Shown piece by piece: positions 37,632 to 49,193 of a stretch of 64,000 nucleotides of DNA; positions within the stretch are counted from its first letter, which is position 1; each line of letters opens with the position of its first letter. Below the pieces are notes generated by a model. It had not been told where the DNA came from, did not search any database, and saw nothing but the letters and a program-made list of their open reading frames with translations. The position numbers and the translations under genes were made by a program. The DNA is from Paraglaciecola psychrophila 170 (GTDB lineage Bacteria; Pseudomonadota; Gammaproteobacteria; Enterobacterales; Alteromonadaceae), in NCBI RefSeq assembly GCF_000347635.1, contig NC_020514.1, positions 3,906,001 to 3,970,000 on the forward strand, written 5' to 3'.

Positions 37632-40109
37632 TTAAAATGTCTGACCAATGTTAAAGGTAAAGAATTTAGAATCATCACCCTCTCTTTCTTGGATTACTTT
37701 CGAGAAACTAAACACCATCGGCCCCATAGGTGATAGCCATTGTACAGAAAGTCCACCCGATGCTCTATAGAGTGTGGGGTCACTGTAATCAATTAATCCA
37801 TCATTGTTGAATGAATTGTTCACATCTAGGGTTTTATAACGTTCGTAATCAAACTCGGTGTCCCAAATACCTCCCACATCCACAAATAGACTGGTACGCA
37901 CAGAGTTATCAAAATCGACCTCTACAAAAGGAGTGGGAACAATTAATTCAACCCCTCCAAGTATCATGGCATTACCGCCTAATGAACGACTAGAGATTGA
38001 GATGGTATCGTTAGAGTTATCACCTAAAATCAATTTACCGTTAGGGTCAGTGATGACGCTCGCTGGTGTTACCTGCACTCCACGAGGCCCTACTGTATTA
38101 TTTTCAAACCCTCTAAGTGAATCTGAACCACCGGCTGTAAAATGTTGGGTGAAAGGTAGTATTTGGTCAATACCGCCTACTTCGCCATACCCATTACCAT
38201 AACCCATTTTCAGTCTAGCTAAGAACGACCAGCGTTGATTGCGAGATAATGGAAAATACCATTTACCATCTAACTCAGTCTTAAAATAGTTTACGTCTGA
38301 GTTAGGCGTGGTAATTCCAAATGAAGCACGTTGTGAAGAACCTGCGGTGGGGAACACACCTCGGTTAAGGGTACTACGTGACCATGCCACTGACGCCAAG
38401 AAACTATCATAGTTAATCGCAGCATCAGGATTATTCTCATCCACAAATTGATTATTAAAACGCGTCGTTTGAACAAATGGTTGATTCTGAAACAGTTCAA
38501 CGGTGCTGTAGGTTAGACCAAAATTAATTCGATTAAATTGATCGATGGGATAACCAATATTACTCCCCACTGAAAACTGTTTACTGTTGTACTGGATCAG
38601 GTTAGCCGAACTTCCATCAAATTCACTATAAGATACGGAACCACCTAAACTGATGCCATCTATAGTAAAATATGGGTCGGTGTATGACAACTGAACACTT
38701 TTCTGATAGGAAACTGTACTCACATTAAATGCAATGCGTTTACCTGTGCCTAAGAAATTATCTTGCTGAATTCCAGCTTGCAAACTTAACTTTGTACGAT
38801 CGCCATAACCGATACCTGCGTTAAAGGCACCAGAAGGCTGCTCCTTAACTGTGAAGTTCACATCAACCTTATCTTCTTCGCCAGGTAAACGGACTGTTTC
38901 AAAGTCCACATTTTCCATATAAGTCAGTCGTGACAGGCTATTTTTAGAGGACTCTAGAGTAGCGTTAGATAACCACGATCCTTCCATTTGTGACACAGAT
39001 TGGCGCAGCACTTCATCAGCTGTACTGTTATTGCCTGCAAAGTTAATGCGTCTTACGTAAATACGTTTACCAGGGTCAACAGACAACACTAACTTCACCG
39101 TTTTGTCTTCTTCATTGATATCAGGAATAGTAGTTACTGTGGGATAAGCATACCCATATCGGCCTAAATACTTACTGATAAATTCTTCTGTGTAAGTGAC
39201 TTCAGCTTGATTATACAATTCGCCTTTGGTTAACGGCAGCACCAGTTTTATATAATCTTCATAGCCCAACAAATCACCGATTAGCTCTATATCAGAGATA
39301 GTGTATTGCTCACCCTCTTCCAAGTTTAAGGTGACATAAATGCCGGTTTTATCAGGTGTCATAGAGACTTGGGTAGAATCGATATTAAAACGTAAGTAGC
39401 CACGGTCTTTGTAGTAGCTAGTAATCGTTTCCATATCGCCAGTTAAGGTTTGTTTTTGATAGCGGGTTTCTGATAAAAAATCCCACCACGGAGTATCAAA
39501 CTTTAACTCTACCAGTTCTAACAACTCAGGGTCACTGAAGATGTCATTGCCAACAATATTAATCTGCTGGATTTTAGCAGAATCGCCTTCTTCAAATAAC
39601 AATTTAAGATCGACCCGATTTCTGGGTAGGGGTGTGATAATCGCCGTCACATCGGCATTGTATTTACCGATACTGTAAAAGAAATCTTTTAAACCATTTT
39701 CAATTGAAGTCAAAACAGTTTTGTCTAAAGGTTCACCAACCAAAATATTGGCATCATTTAAACTTTGTTGTAACTGTTCATCTTTAATATCATCATTGTC
39801 TTCAAATACAATATTACTGATCGTCGGTCTTTCAGTAACCCTAACTAAAAGGGTATTACCGTCACGAAAAATTTGAATGTTTTCAAAATGGCTTGACGAA
39901 TACATAGACCGAATAAGCTGTGAAATCCTGAAGCTATTCAGCTCATCCCCGACTGTAACTGGCAAATATGTCAAAGCGGCACCTAAGGCAACACGCTGCA
40001 AACCTTCAACTCTGATGTCCTTTACGACAAATTCACTACTCGGGGCTGCTTTCGCGAAGCTAGCAATGGATAATATTAATCCCGCAACAACTAACTGTTT
40101 AAACTTCAT
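37632..40109 (-). CDS. bamA: Outer membrane protein assembly factor BamA
   Basis: An 825-residue Omp85 protein, core of the BAM complex inserting beta-barrel proteins. It has a signal peptide (1-21), five POTRA domains (about 25-430: [29 protein letters not shown] and following) and a 16-strand barrel (about 435-825). The lid-lock motif region appears as [18 protein letters not shown] (VRGF/Y-type), and the C-terminus [10 protein letters not shown] ends in phenylalanine. It follows rseP and precedes skp. Confidence 0.96.
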   Translation of the reverse strand: MKFKQLVVAGLILSIASFAKAAPSSEFVVKDIRVEGLQRVALGAALTYLPVTVGDELNSFRISQLIRSMYSSSHFENIQIFRDGNTLLVRVTERPTISNIVFEDNDDIKDEQLQQSLNDANILVGEPLDKTVLTSIENGLKDFFYSIGKYNADVTAIITPLPRNRVDLKLLFEEGDSAKIQQINIVGNDIFSDPELLELVELKFDTPWWDFLSETRYQKQTLTGDMETITSYYKDRGYLRFNIDSTQVSMTPDKTGIYVTLNLEEGEQYTISDIELIGDLLGYEDYIKLVLPLTKGELYNQAEVTYTEEFISKYLGRYGYAYPTVTTIPDINEEDKTVKLVLSVDPGKRIYVRRINFAGNNSTADEVLRQSVSQMEGSWLSNATLESSKNSLSRLTYMENVDFETVRLPGEEDKVDVNFTVKEQPSGAFNAGIGYGDRTKLSLQAGIQQDNFLGTGKRIAFNVSTVSYQKSVQLSYTDPYFTIDGISLGGSVSYSEFDGSSANLIQYNSKQFSVGSNIGYPIDQFNRINFGLTYSTVELFQNQPFVQTTRFNNQFVDENNPDAAINYDSFLASVAWSRSTLNRGVFPTAGSSQRASFGITTPNSDVNYFKTELDGKWYFPLSRNQRWSFLARLKMGYGNGYGEVGGIDQILPFTQHFTAGGSDSLRGFENNTVGPRGVQVTPASVITDPNGKLILGDNSNDTISISSRSLGGNAMILGGVELIVPTPFVEVDFDNSVRTSLFVDVGGIWDTEFDYERYKTLDVNNSFNNDGLIDYSDPTLYRASGGLSVQWLSPMGPMVFSFSKVIQEREGDDSKFFTFNIGQTF

Positions 40110-40174
40110 TTAATAATATTCTTCCTAAACGCACAAAAACATGTGTTGTGCATGGTCAAATCGACCGATAAAAA

Positions 40175-41524
40175 TTATAAACGCGCAATATCATTTACTA
40201 TCGCGATGCTCATTAATAGCAGTAGCAAAACGCCACCAATCTTAAATCCCACTTCCTGCACTGATTCTGGGACAGGCCTACCACTGAAAAGTTCTATAAA
40301 GTAATAGAGTAAGTGCCCACCATCAAGCACTGGCAGAGGTAAAAGGTTAATTATGCCCAAATTAACGCTAATTAACGCCAAAAAGCCTAAAAAATACACT
40401 AAGCCTAAGCTGGCACTCATCCCTGCACCTTGAGCAATCGAAATAGGACCACTCAAATTCTTCACCGATACATCACCGGTTATCAACTTACCAAGCATCT
40501 CAATACTCAGTGTCATCAAGCGCCATGTTTTGTCCATTGCTTTGGACATAGCTTTAACAACGCCGTATTGATGAACAAATACCACACCTTCTGGCCAAGG
40601 TTCAAGAGTAGGAGTAAAACCCATGTAGCCTTTTGTAGTTTGCTCTTCAGTTTTACTACCAATGGTTCCGTTTAAGCTTATGACTTGCTCATTTCTAAGC
40701 ACGCTAGCTTCAATAGTCTGATTAGGTCTTGTAGAAACATATCCCACTATTTGTTCCCAATTTTGCATACTAGTTCCATCTAAACTGACAATTTTGTCAT
40801 TTGCCTGAAATCCAATGCTCTGTGCGGCAGAGCCATCTTGTACGGATCCCAACACATTAAGCACTTTAGGCCGAAATGGGATAAGGCCTAAGCTACTAAA
40901 AACTGACGTTTTATCTGGATCAAATTTCCATTCGCTTAAGTTAATCGTGGCTGAGCGTTCAAATGTAGTTTTCTCATCGGTCCATTTAACCTGCATCTCA
41001 TCGTGTCCAATAAACGACATAAACTCATAAGCGACATCTTCCCAGTCGACCACTTTACGATCGCCAACTTGCGTTAAAATGGCATTTTGAGGAATATTGA
41101 CTTGGCTGAAAACACTGTCTGGTTGAATGCTGCCCACAACAGGCTTAATCGTTTGTAAACCGATTAAGTACATCACAAACAAAGCAAATATTGCGAATAG
41201 AAAATTTACACCGGGCCCTGCAGCGATAATAGCAATACGCTTTAATACATGCTGGCGATTAAAAGCGTAAGGCAAGTCTTCTTCGCTTACCTCATCAACC
41301 CTTTCGTCAAGCATCTTTACATAGCCACCCAATGGAATAGCCGCGATCACATACTCAGTGCCAAGCTTATCGGTTCTTCGCCATAGGGCTTTGCCGAAAC
41401 CGATAGAGAACCGTTGTACTTTCACTCCACATCTGCGGGCAACCCAAAAGTGTCCCCATTCATGCACAGCGACTAAAATGCCTAAAGCGACGATAAAAGA
41501 AACCAGACTAATTAGAAAACTCAA
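40175..41524 (-). CDS. rseP: Site-2 intramembrane protease RseP
   Basis: A 449-residue inner-membrane zinc metalloprotease that completes cleavage of the anti-sigma-E factor RseA. The zinc motif is HEWGH near residue 22 in the first membrane helix, two PDZ domains occupy about 115-305, and the NLLPLPVLDGG motif near 390 carries the third zinc ligand. The start overlaps dxr by 4 bases (ATGA). Its neighbours bamA and skp are classical envelope-stress genes. Confidence 0.95.
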   Translation of the reverse strand: MSFLISLVSFIVALGILVAVHEWGHFWVARRCGVKVQRFSIGFGKALWRRTDKLGTEYVIAAIPLGGYVKMLDERVDEVSEEDLPYAFNRQHVLKRIAIIAAGPGVNFLFAIFALFVMYLIGLQTIKPVVGSIQPDSVFSQVNIPQNAILTQVGDRKVVDWEDVAYEFMSFIGHDEMQVKWTDEKTTFERSATINLSEWKFDPDKTSVFSSLGLIPFRPKVLNVLGSVQDGSAAQSIGFQANDKIVSLDGTSMQNWEQIVGYVSTRPNQTIEASVLRNEQVISLNGTIGSKTEEQTTKGYMGFTPTLEPWPEGVVFVHQYGVVKAMSKAMDKTWRLMTLSIEMLGKLITGDVSVKNLSGPISIAQGAGMSASLGLVYFLGFLALISVNLGIINLLPLPVLDGGHLLYYFIELFSGRPVPESVQEVGFKIGGVLLLLLMSIAIVNDIARL

Positions 41525-42729
41525 GAGCTAACCCTCTGCATACAAGACTGATTAAGATTACCAATAATATTCATGCTGAGCCTTCGCGCAGAATTATCAC
41601 TTTCAAGCACAGCTTCAATACTATCTAGGTTGTGAGATGATGTTTGCTGCAAACACTCTTGATTCACTTGCGCGATTTGCAAAAATCCAATTTGCCCTTG
41701 TAAAAACGCATTCACTGCCACTTCGTTTGCGGCATTAAGTGTGGTGGTAGCATATTGACCTGCGCTACTGGCTTGCATGGCGAGTATCAGATTAGGATAG
41801 CGCTCAGCTTCTGGCTCAGTAAAAGTAAAGTTTGCTAATTGATTGAAGTCTAAGGGGGCGACACCCGATTCAATTCTATCGGGGAAAGCCAAAGCATGGG
41901 CAATAGGCGTGCGCATGTCCGGATTGCCCATTTGAGCCAACACCGAACCATCTAAGTATTGCACCATAGAGTGAATAATACTTTGTGGATGTAACACTAC
42001 CTGAATATCCGAGGATTCAAGCCCAAACAACCACTTTGCCTCAATAAACTCTAACCCCTTATTCATCATAGTCGCCGAGTCGACAGATATCTTGCGACCC
42101 ATATCCCAATTAGGGTGTGCGCAAGCTTGGTCTGGGGTTACATGATGTAGTTCACTAAGTGGCGAGCTTAAAAACGGCCCACCTGAGCCAGTTAACAGAA
42201 TTTTGCTGATTCCAGAAGAACATAACTCACCATATTTAAAATCAGCGGGTAAACATTGAAAAATCGCATTGTGTTCACTGTCTATAGGCAGAATTTTGGC
42301 GTTATGTAGGTTAGCAGCTTGAATGAATAAATCACCCGACATGACTAAGGATTCTTTGTTAGCAAGCAACACCTTCTTACCCGCTTTCACCGCAGCTAAA
42401 GTAGGCAACAAACCGGCTGCACCCACAATAGCAGCCATCACGATATCTACCTCGGGAGCACTAGCAACTTGCTCAAGCGCGTTATGACCACTTAACACTT
42501 CGCAAGTTAATGGATGGTCTGAAAATATCTTTTTTGCACGTTTAAATTGCTTAGGATCGGCAATCACTACATATTTAGGTGAACATAATAAGGCTTGCTG
42601 CAACAACAATTCTATATTGCTATTAGCGGTTAACGCATAAACGCTAAACAACTCAGGATGCCTATTTAGCACATCAATAGTACTTCTACCTATTGATCCC
42701 GTTGCGCCCAAAACACTAATATTTTGCAT
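41521..42729 (-). CDS. dxr: 1-deoxy-D-xylulose 5-phosphate reductoisomerase
   Basis: The second enzyme of the MEP isoprenoid pathway, converting DXP to MEP with NADPH. The nucleotide-binding start is MQNISVLGATGSIGRSTIDVL. LLANKESLVMSG, LPIDSEHNAIFQCL and TMMNKGLEFIEAKWLF contain metal and substrate ligands. The start is ATG 42729, which shares its A with the TAA of cdsA; the longer frame to 42753 would lie inside cdsA. About 402 residues, normal for the family. Confidence 0.95.
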   Translation of the reverse strand: MQNISVLGATGSIGRSTIDVLNRHPELFSVYALTANSNIELLLQQALLCSPKYVVIADPKQFKRAKKIFSDHPLTCEVLSGHNALEQVASAPEVDIVMAAIVGAAGLLPTLAAVKAGKKVLLANKESLVMSGDLFIQAANLHNAKILPIDSEHNAIFQCLPADFKYGELCSSGISKILLTGSGGPFLSSPLSELHHVTPDQACAHPNWDMGRKISVDSATMMNKGLEFIEAKWLFGLESSDIQVVLHPQSIIHSMVQYLDGSVLAQMGNPDMRTPIAHALAFPDRIESGVAPLDFNQLANFTFTEPEAERYPNLILAMQASSAGQYATTTLNAANEVAVNAFLQGQIGFLQIAQVNQECLQQTSSHNLDSIEAVLESDNSARRLSMNIIGNLNQSCMQRVSS

Positions 42730-43591
42730 TAGGCCATCCACACTACATAACAAAATGCAAAAACAGGGAACGCCGCAGTCAGGCTGTCAATTCTGTCCAT
42801 AACACCGCCATGACCAGGGAGTAAGGTTCCACTATCTTTTATGCCAGCACAGCGTTTAAACATGCTCTCATTTAAATCACCTAAAGCAGAAACGCCAACA
42901 GTTAACGCACCAACTAGTACGTGTAACCACACGCGAGATGAATCAACTTGATAATGCAACGCGGCGAAAGCGATAATAGCCGAAGATGCAAACACCCCCC
43001 CCATTAGACCTTCAATTGTTTTACCTGGAGAAACCTTAGGTCGCAGTTTATGTTTGCCGAATTTAACGCCAACAAAAAACGCGCCAATATCTGCAGCCCA
43101 AACAATTCCCAAGACATAAAAAATAAGGGAAGCACCGTAAAAGGGATCCACGTCGAACAAACTGGTGCGCAGCGTAACAACGGCGACCCAAGTTGGGATC
43201 AAAGTTAAAAACCAAAAATACCGCGGAGTATTTTGCTGGTGTACCACACAGAACTGTAACGAGGATAGGCAATTATCATCGCAAGTGACACGATCCACCA
43301 GATGGCGGCTATTAATAAAATGCAAGTATATAGACTATTTAACTGTCCTTGATACCAAATCAAATCTGTCGGTAACATAATTGACAATATTAGGCATATT
43401 GAAACGACTAGTACCGCATAGGCACTCTTGGTAAAGGTGCGGGTCATACCCGACATACTTGACCATTCCAAAGCACCCAAGCCCATCACTATCGCGATCA
43501 TAATTTGAAAGCTGAATAAAGGTAGATATAAAATGGCAAACAATGCCAAAGGAGCAAGAATAAGCGCAGTGATAATTCTTTGTTTTAGCAC
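42729..43591 (-). CDS. cdsA: Phosphatidate cytidylyltransferase, frameshifted in this sequence
   Basis: CdsA makes CDP-diacylglycerol, the precursor of all phospholipids, in the inner membrane. The N-terminal frame (43591-43205) has several hydrophobic helices and stops after LRGIFGF. The downstream frame continues as LTLIPTWVAVVTL to the signature VSPGKTIEGLMGGV and SALGDLNESMFKRCAGIKDSGTLLPGHGGVMDRIDS. Adding one base to the A5 run at 43207-43211 (T on the coding strand) yields LRGIFGFLTLIP, matching the E. coli order, and a protein of 287 residues. The gene is essential in bacteria and lies inside an otherwise intact operon, so a base-call error is the most likely explanation. Confidence 0.9.
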
Positions 43592-43631
43592 AAACGCCTC
43601 TCAAATTTGTTATTTTTATTATCAGTAATCA

Positions 43632-44372
43632 TTAACTTACCTGCTCTGATGTTTTTCCAAAACGTCTTTGCCGGTCAGTAAAAGCATCCACTGCGGCTTG
43701 GAAAACAGCTTCATTAAAATCTGGCCAAAAGTCTTCTGAAAAATACAATTCGGCATATGCAATTTGCCACAACAAGAAATTGCTAATTCTTTGCTCACCA
43801 CCGGTGCGGATCAATAGATCAACTGCCGGTAAGTCTGCTGCACAGGTATGACGTGTAAATGTCTCTTCGTCTATATCTGCTACATCAATCTGACCAGCTT
43901 GCACTTGTGTAATTAACTCTTTAGTAGCATTGACTATGTCCCAGCGACCGCCGTAGTTAGCAGCAATATTCAAAACTAAACTGTTATTTTTTTCAGTCAG
44001 CGTTTCCGCGTCTCTAATTTGATTCACCAGCTTACTATCAAACCGGCTCGTATCACCAATAATTTTGAGCCTGACATTATTTTTATGCAGTTTTTTCACT
44101 TCACTGCCAAGTACCATCTTAAAGAGTTCCATTAGCACCCCAACCTCTTCAGTTGGTCGGTTCCAATTCTCACTGCTAAAAGCAAAGAGAGTAAGAACCT
44201 GCACACCATTTTTTAGTGCATAGGATACTGAGGCTCTAACTGCCTTAACCCCTGCTCTATGGCCAAAGGTGCGGATTTTACCTTTCTTTTTAGCCCAGCG
44301 CCCATTGCCATCCATGATGATAGCAACATGTTGGGGCACTATTTTTTCGATTATTTGTTCAGATGAATTCAT
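43632..44372 (-). CDS. uppS: Undecaprenyl diphosphate synthase
   Basis: A cis-prenyltransferase of 246 residues that makes the C55 lipid carrier for peptidoglycan and O-antigen. Family motifs are VAIIMDGNGRWAKKKG (catalytic aspartate), GHRAGVKAVR, FAFSSENWNRP and DLLIRTGGEQRISNFLLWQIAYAELYF. It stands between frr and cdsA, its usual place. Confidence 0.95.
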   Translation of the reverse strand: MNSSEQIIEKIVPQHVAIIMDGNGRWAKKKGKIRTFGHRAGVKAVRASVSYALKNGVQVLTLFAFSSENWNRPTEEVGVLMELFKMVLGSEVKKLHKNNVRLKIIGDTSRFDSKLVNQIRDAETLTEKNNSLVLNIAANYGGRWDIVNATKELITQVQAGQIDVADIDEETFTRHTCAADLPAVDLLIRTGGEQRISNFLLWQIAYAELYFSEDFWPDFNEAVFQAAVDAFTDRQRRFGKTSEQVS

Positions 44373-44390
44373 TTATCAATTACAACTCAA

Positions 44391-44948
44391 TCACACTTCC
44401 ATCAAGTCTTTTTCTTTTGCCACTAAAATCTCATCAATTTCTTTTACAAAAGCATCCGTTAATTTTTGCACATCGTCTTCACCACGGCGGCTATCATCTT
44501 CACTGATTTCTTTTTCTTTCAATAATTCTTTTATGTCGCTATTGGCATCACGTCGAATATTACGAATAGCCACCTTACCTTGCTCAGCTTCGTTGCGCAC
44601 GACACGAATTAAATCTTTACGACGTTCTTCAGTCAAAGCAGGCATTGGAATACGCATTACAGAACCGGCACTCATAGGATTTAGCCCTAAATCCGACTGC
44701 ATAATGGCTTTTTCAACTGCTTTTGCTGAACTCTTATCAAACACAGTTAATGCTAACGTCCGCGAATCTTCTGCAATGATATTGGCCAGCTGTTTAAGTG
44801 GCGTGTCTGTTCCGTAATAAGGCACCATAATGTTATCTAGTAAGCTAGGATGTGCTCGGCCGGTTCGAATTTTTGAAAGTTGCCCCTTCAAAACATTAAT
44901 ACTTTTTTCCATGCGCTGACGCGCATCATCATTAATTTCGTCAATCAC
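44391..44948 (-). CDS. frr: Ribosome recycling factor
   Basis: A 185-residue tRNA-mimic that, with EF-G, splits post-termination ribosomes. Conserved segments are the N-terminal helix with [31 protein letters not shown] and [37 protein letters not shown]. Length matches E. coli Frr. It is 21 bases downstream of pyrH. Confidence 0.96.
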   Translation of the reverse strand: MIDEINDDARQRMEKSINVLKGQLSKIRTGRAHPSLLDNIMVPYYGTDTPLKQLANIIAEDSRTLALTVFDKSSAKAVEKAIMQSDLGLNPMSAGSVMRIPMPALTEERRKDLIRVVRNEAEQGKVAIRNIRRDANSDIKELLKEKEISEDDSRRGEDDVQKLTDAFVKEIDEILVAKEKDLMEV

Positions 44949-44969
44949 GATAGTTTTCCTATTTCTACT

Positions 44970-45713
44970 TTATTTATTTATTGCTTCAGTATGACAGATC
45001 AACGTACCTACATCTTCGCCCATCACAACCGCTCTCATACAGCCAGGTGTATTCATGTTAAAGACACGAATGGGCACATTATGATCACGAGCGAGAGTAA
45101 AGGCAGCCAAATCCATTACTTTTAATTCTTTGTCTAACACTTCATCGTAAGATAATACTTTGTATAATTTAGCTTCTGGGTTTGTAGCTGGGTCGTCGTC
45201 GTAGACACCATCTACTTTAGTGCCTTTTAACACCGCATCAGCCTCGATTTCAATGCCGCGTAAGCAAGCAGCAGAGTCAGTGGTAAAAAACGGATTCCCA
45301 GTACCGGCAGAAAAGATCACAACGCGACCGGATTTGAGTAAACTGATTGCCTCTGCCCAGTTATAATTGTCACACACACCATTTAATGGGATGGCTGACA
45401 TGAGACGGGCGTTAACAAAAGCACGGTGCAGTGCATCACGCATTGCAAGACCGTTCATAACGGTAGCCAACATCCCCATATGGTCGCCGACTACACGGTT
45501 CATGCCAGCTTTAGCCAAACCTTCGCCCCGAAAAAGGTTACCACCACCTATAACCAAACCCACTTCAACCCCAAGCTCAACTATTTCTTTAATTTCTTGA
45601 GCCATACGTTCTAACACTTTAGGGTCGATGCCAAAACCTTCATCTCCCATAAGTGCTTCACCACTGAGTTTTAACAATATTCTTCGATAAGCGGACTTAG
45701 GTGCGATACTCAT
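44970..45713 (-). CDS. pyrH: Uridylate kinase
   Basis: A hexameric UMP kinase of the amino acid kinase fold, 247 residues, making UDP. Recognised by [35 protein letters not shown], the [21 protein letters not shown] loop and the C-terminal regulatory region ending in GEDVGTLI. A terminator separates it from tsf, so it probably begins the pyrH-frr-uppS transcript from its own promoter. Confidence 0.96.
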   Translation of the reverse strand: MSIAPKSAYRRILLKLSGEALMGDEGFGIDPKVLERMAQEIKEIVELGVEVGLVIGGGNLFRGEGLAKAGMNRVVGDHMGMLATVMNGLAMRDALHRAFVNARLMSAIPLNGVCDNYNWAEAISLLKSGRVVIFSAGTGNPFFTTDSAACLRGIEIEADAVLKGTKVDGVYDDDPATNPEAKLYKVLSYDEVLDKELKVMDLAAFTLARDHNVPIRVFNMNTPGCMRAVVMGEDVGTLICHTEAINK

Positions 45714-45828
45714 AGACTGATATTCCTTAAGGTGATGAACGGCGTTGATGTTAAAGGGCCTGTAAGCCTATTCTACATATACCTGTGTCGTTTCAAAATA
45801 ATAGATTTAAAACAACACAGGTATATAT

Positions 45829-45853
45829 AAAAAAGCACCTCAGATTGAGGTGC
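45829..45853 (-). terminator. Rho-independent terminator after tsf
   Basis: On the minus strand, GCACCTC and GAGGTGC form a 7-bp stem around a 5-base loop, followed by six T residues. It lies between the tsf stop and the pyrH start. Confidence 0.9.
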
Positions 45854-45934
45854 CAGTATTATACCCAAACAACTTTAAAATGCATGTTTCAGCGTGAATT
45901 AAAATCGATATTAGTATTTATGTCTGTGACATTA

Positions 45935-46807
45935 TTATTTTTTAACGGCTGCCATTTGCGCAGCAACTTCAGCAGCAAAGTCTTCTTCTTTTTTCTCGAT
46001 ACCTTCACCTACTTCAAAACGCACGAAGTTAATTACGTCAGCGCCTTTTGATTTAAGTAAATCAGCCACAAGAATAGAAGGATCTTTTACGAAAGGTTGA
46101 CCAGTCAAACTGATTTCACCAGTAAACTTTTTCATACGACCAGCAACCATTTTTTCTGCAATTTCAGGTGGTTTTCCAGATTGAAGAGCGATATCCAGCT
46201 GAATTTCTTTTTCTTTGGCTACCACTTCAGCAGACACATCTTCAGGCCTAACAAATTGCGGGCTAGAAGCGGCAACATGCATGGCGATGTCTTTCGCTAA
46301 TTCTTCATCTCCACCTTGTAAAATCGCGATAACACCAATACGTGCGCTGTGAACATAAGCGCCAAGGTTATCGCCTTCAACCGTTACAACACGACGAGGG
46401 CTGATATTTTCACCAATTTTAGCGACTAAATTGTCACGTAAATCACTGATTTTAACACCATCGACTTCGGTGTTGTTCAATGTGTCAATGTCGTTGATTT
46501 TATTTGCAAATGCAGTTTCAATCAATTTTTGACCGAACTTAACGAAACCATCATCACGAGCAACGAAATCAGTTTCACTGTTAACTTCCATCATAGTTGC
46601 TACGCCTTTAGCAACTTTAGTCAAGATCACGCCTTCAGCGGCAATACGCCCCGCTTTTTTAGCGGCTTTCGCTTGACCATTTTTACGCATATTTTCAATT
46701 GCTAGCTCAATATCACCATCAGTTTCAACTAAGGCTTTTTTACAATCAAGCATGCCGGCGGCTGTACGCTCACGCAATTCTTTTACTAGGGCTGCAGTCA
46801 CTGCCAT
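45935..46807 (-). CDS. tsf: Elongation factor Ts
   Basis: Guanine nucleotide exchange factor for EF-Tu. The N-terminal UBA-like domain begins [25 protein letters not shown], followed by the core with [14 protein letters not shown] choose ATG 46807, because GAGGAAACGAAA precedes it and the family starts MA(V/E)(I/V)TA; a TTG/ATG 12 codons upstream gives a non-conserved extension. About 290 residues. It follows rpsB with a terminator-like hairpin between. Confidence 0.95.
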   Translation of the reverse strand: MAVTAALVKELRERTAAGMLDCKKALVETDGDIELAIENMRKNGQAKAAKKAGRIAAEGVILTKVAKGVATMMEVNSETDFVARDDGFVKFGQKLIETAFANKINDIDTLNNTEVDGVKISDLRDNLVAKIGENISPRRVVTVEGDNLGAYVHSARIGVIAILQGGDEELAKDIAMHVAASSPQFVRPEDVSAEVVAKEKEIQLDIALQSGKPPEIAEKMVAGRMKKFTGEISLTGQPFVKDPSILVADLLKSKGADVINFVRFEVGEGIEKKEEDFAAEVAAQMAAVKK

Positions 46808-46885
46808 TTTCGTTTCCTCACCTAAATAATTTGTATGATTCATTCAAACTAATCAATTAAACAAATCATATGAAATTAAACATTT

Positions 46886-46912
46886 AAAAACAGGGGCAAA
46901 GGCCCCCGTTTG
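46886..46912 (-). terminator. Hairpin terminator or attenuator between rpsB and tsf
   Basis: On the minus strand, GGGGC pairs with GCCCC around a CTTT loop, with flanking A-T/C-G pairs, followed by TTTTTAAA. A partial terminator at this place would make more S2 than EF-Ts, as is known for the rpsB-tsf operon of enterobacteria. Confidence 0.75.
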
Positions 46913-46973
46913 ATTTATTCGTGTTAGGTATCGAGTTTATCGATATCTACAGTGTCGCTAAACGTTGGAGTAA

Positions 46974-47705
46974 TTACTCAGCCGCTTCTACGAACTCACC
47001 TTTTTCAGCTTGCGCTTCTAGGTTTTGATCACGACCATTAATAACAGCGTCAGCTGCAGCATTCAAATAAAGTTGAACGGCACGGATAGCATCGTCATTA
47101 CCAGGTACGATGTAATCAACACCATCTGGGTTTGAATTAGTATCAACGATTGAAACAACTGGGATACCCAAGTTGCCTGCTTCAGTAATAGCAATGTGTT
47201 CGTGGTCTGCATCAACAACGAATAACACGTCTGGTAAACCACCCATGTTTTTGATTCCACCAAGGCTAGTTTCAAGCTTGGTCATTTCGCGCGTAAGCAT
47301 TAACACTTCTTTTTTGGTCAATTTTTCAAACGTTCCGTCTTGACTTTGTTGCTCAAGTTCTTTTAAACGTTTGATTGACTGACGAACTGTTTTCCAGTTA
47401 GTTAACATACCGCCTAACCAGCGTTTGTTAACATAAAATTGGTCACATTTGTCTGCTGCGTCTTTCACGGCATCACTTGCTGCACGTTTAGTTCCAACAA
47501 AAAGAATTTTACCTTTCTTGGAAGCTATGCCGCCAACAAAGTTAAGTGCTTCGTTGAACATAGGAACAGTTTTTTCAAGATTAATGATATGAACTTTATT
47601 ACGTGAGCCGAAAATGAAAGGTTTCATTTTTGGGTTCCAGTAACGAGTTTGGTGTCCAAAGTGTACGCCTGCCTGAAGCATGTCGCGCATAGATACATTT
47701 GCCAT
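46974..47705 (-). CDS. rpsB: 30S ribosomal protein S2
   Basis: A 243-residue ribosomal protein, recognised by [56 protein letters not shown] and [29 protein letters not shown]. First gene of the rpsB-tsf operon, with a strong promoter and a long leader upstream that probably mediates S2 autoregulation. Confidence 0.97.
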   Translation of the reverse strand: MANVSMRDMLQAGVHFGHQTRYWNPKMKPFIFGSRNKVHIINLEKTVPMFNEALNFVGGIASKKGKILFVGTKRAASDAVKDAADKCDQFYVNKRWLGGMLTNWKTVRQSIKRLKELEQQSQDGTFEKLTKKEVLMLTREMTKLETSLGGIKNMGGLPDVLFVVDADHEHIAITEAGNLGIPVVSIVDTNSNPDGVDYIVPGNDDAIRAVQLYLNAAADAVINGRDQNLEAQAEKGEFVEAAE

Positions 47706-47916
47706 TATAAAGATTCCTCAATATGGGGTTAGGCCTCCATACATCCCAGTTCTCGATCCACTTAGATTAGCTCTTAGTAGACACCCCGAAAAATGTGTCG
47801 ATGTATGTGTGATATTTACGCTAATAATATTAGCTGCTTCGCGATAATTACGTGGGGTTCTCACCCTCATTAATTTCAGCGGTGCGCTTTATAGCATGGG
47901 GATGGACTGCTTACAA
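47706..47916 (-). promoter_or_regulatory. rpsB promoter and long 5' leader
   Basis: A -35 TTGTAA (47916-47911) and -10 TATAAA (47893-47888) with exactly 17 bases between form a near-consensus sigma-70 promoter. The transcript would have a leader of about 170 bases before the rpsB start. rpsB leaders of gammaproteobacteria are known to be conserved structured targets of S2 repression; I infer the same here but did not fold the sequence. Confidence 0.7.
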
Positions 47917-48002
47917 GTAAAGTCTCAACAAAGTCTTTTAAAATCAATCAAAAATCTTTAACCTAAGCATAAGATTTTACTAAATAAAAACTTGGATCTG
48001 CG

Positions 48003-49193
48003 GTGAATCAAAATAAACGAAAAACATTTTCGCAACTGATATCAATTGCGACTTGTGGCAAGTTAGCTGATTTATTGATCTCGGCTAAAACCACTCTACC
48101 TTGGCTCTTGGCTAGTTTAGGTGCACCTACTTGGATTGTATCGATGTTAGTACCGATAAGGGAGTCTGGATCTTTAATTCCGCAATGGCCACTCAAAAAA
48201 AAGACCAGTCATATCCACAATAGATTAGTTATTTGGAGATGGGGGATCGTCATTCAGGCTTGTTCTATTTCCTTTATGCTCGTTTCAGCAATCTTTACTG
48301 AAGCTTTGATAGCAGGTTTATTAATTCTTGTTTCTTTGTTGTTTCTTAGTCTAGGTCGTTCTCTCAGCTCTTTGAGTATGAAAGATATACAAGGATTGAA
48401 CATTGAAAAGGGCCAACGAGGCAAACTAGTAGGCATTGCTTCATCATTGTCTGGCCTTTTATCACTCGTTACTGCCGGACTCCTCCTTTTTTCTCCACAA
48501 GATATGAACATCTTGGCAATTCAGTTATTAATTACCTTTTCCGCTGCTCTGTTCATTATTAGTCTACTGTTATCAATTGGTTTAACAGCTAATTTAACCG
48601 ATGACGAAACGGATTTAAACTCAGGCAAGAGTCTTTGGAAAACAATCCATCAACAAGCTGATTTAAGGCAATTGATCATTAGTCGTTGTTTATTGCTTCA
48701 CGCAGCGCTCATTGCACCTTTCTTTGTTAATGCATCTGCCACCAGTAACGACTTTTTTCAATTACCCTACTTCATAATAGCCAGCGCTCTGGCTGACTTC
48801 ATCAGCTCGTATTTATGGGGAAAAATGGCAGATAAAAGTGCAATAAGAACGCTGTTTTTCGCTACGTTGGTATGTGTGTCCGCCTCGATAACATTTTACT
48901 TTGTTACATCATTTAATAATTGGCTAATTGATGTTTTGCTATTTTTTGTGCTCAATCTTGGATATGCAGGGATCCGCACTGGGCGCAAAACTTATATGTT
49001 AGATATTGCCCAAGGAAGCCAGCGTACGCTTTATGTATCTGCAGCAAATACGATGGTGGGTTATATTCTTTTGCTGTTAGGTGGATTGTATGCACTCCTC
49101 TATCATGCGATGGGTGAACACATAATCCTTGTAATGACGATCTTTATGGTGGTTGGATTACTGCATACTTTTAAGATGAAAGCAGAAAAATAA
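48003..49193 (+). CDS. MFS-type transporter of unknown substrate
   Basis: A 396-residue integral membrane protein with about 11-12 hydrophobic segments spread over the chain and short basic loops (LKKKTSH, GKLADLL, GYAGIRTGRKTYML), fitting the major facilitator layout. The start is GTG with GGA 6 bases upstream. I do not recognise a specific subfamily. It is divergent from rpsB and isolated by a long downstream spacer. No neighbour hints at the substrate. Confidence 0.65.
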   Translation: MNQNKRKTFSQLISIATCGKLADLLISAKTTLPWLLASLGAPTWIVSMLVPIRESGSLIPQWPLKKKTSHIHNRLVIWRWGIVIQACSISFMLVSAIFTEALIAGLLILVSLLFLSLGRSLSSLSMKDIQGLNIEKGQRGKLVGIASSLSGLLSLVTAGLLLFSPQDMNILAIQLLITFSAALFIISLLLSIGLTANLTDDETDLNSGKSLWKTIHQQADLRQLIISRCLLLHAALIAPFFVNASATSNDFFQLPYFIIASALADFISSYLWGKMADKSAIRTLFFATLVCVSASITFYFVTSFNNWLIDVLLFFVLNLGYAGIRTGRKTYMLDIAQGSQRTLYVSAANTMVGYILLLLGGLYALLYHAMGEHIILVMTIFMVVGLLHTFKMKAEK

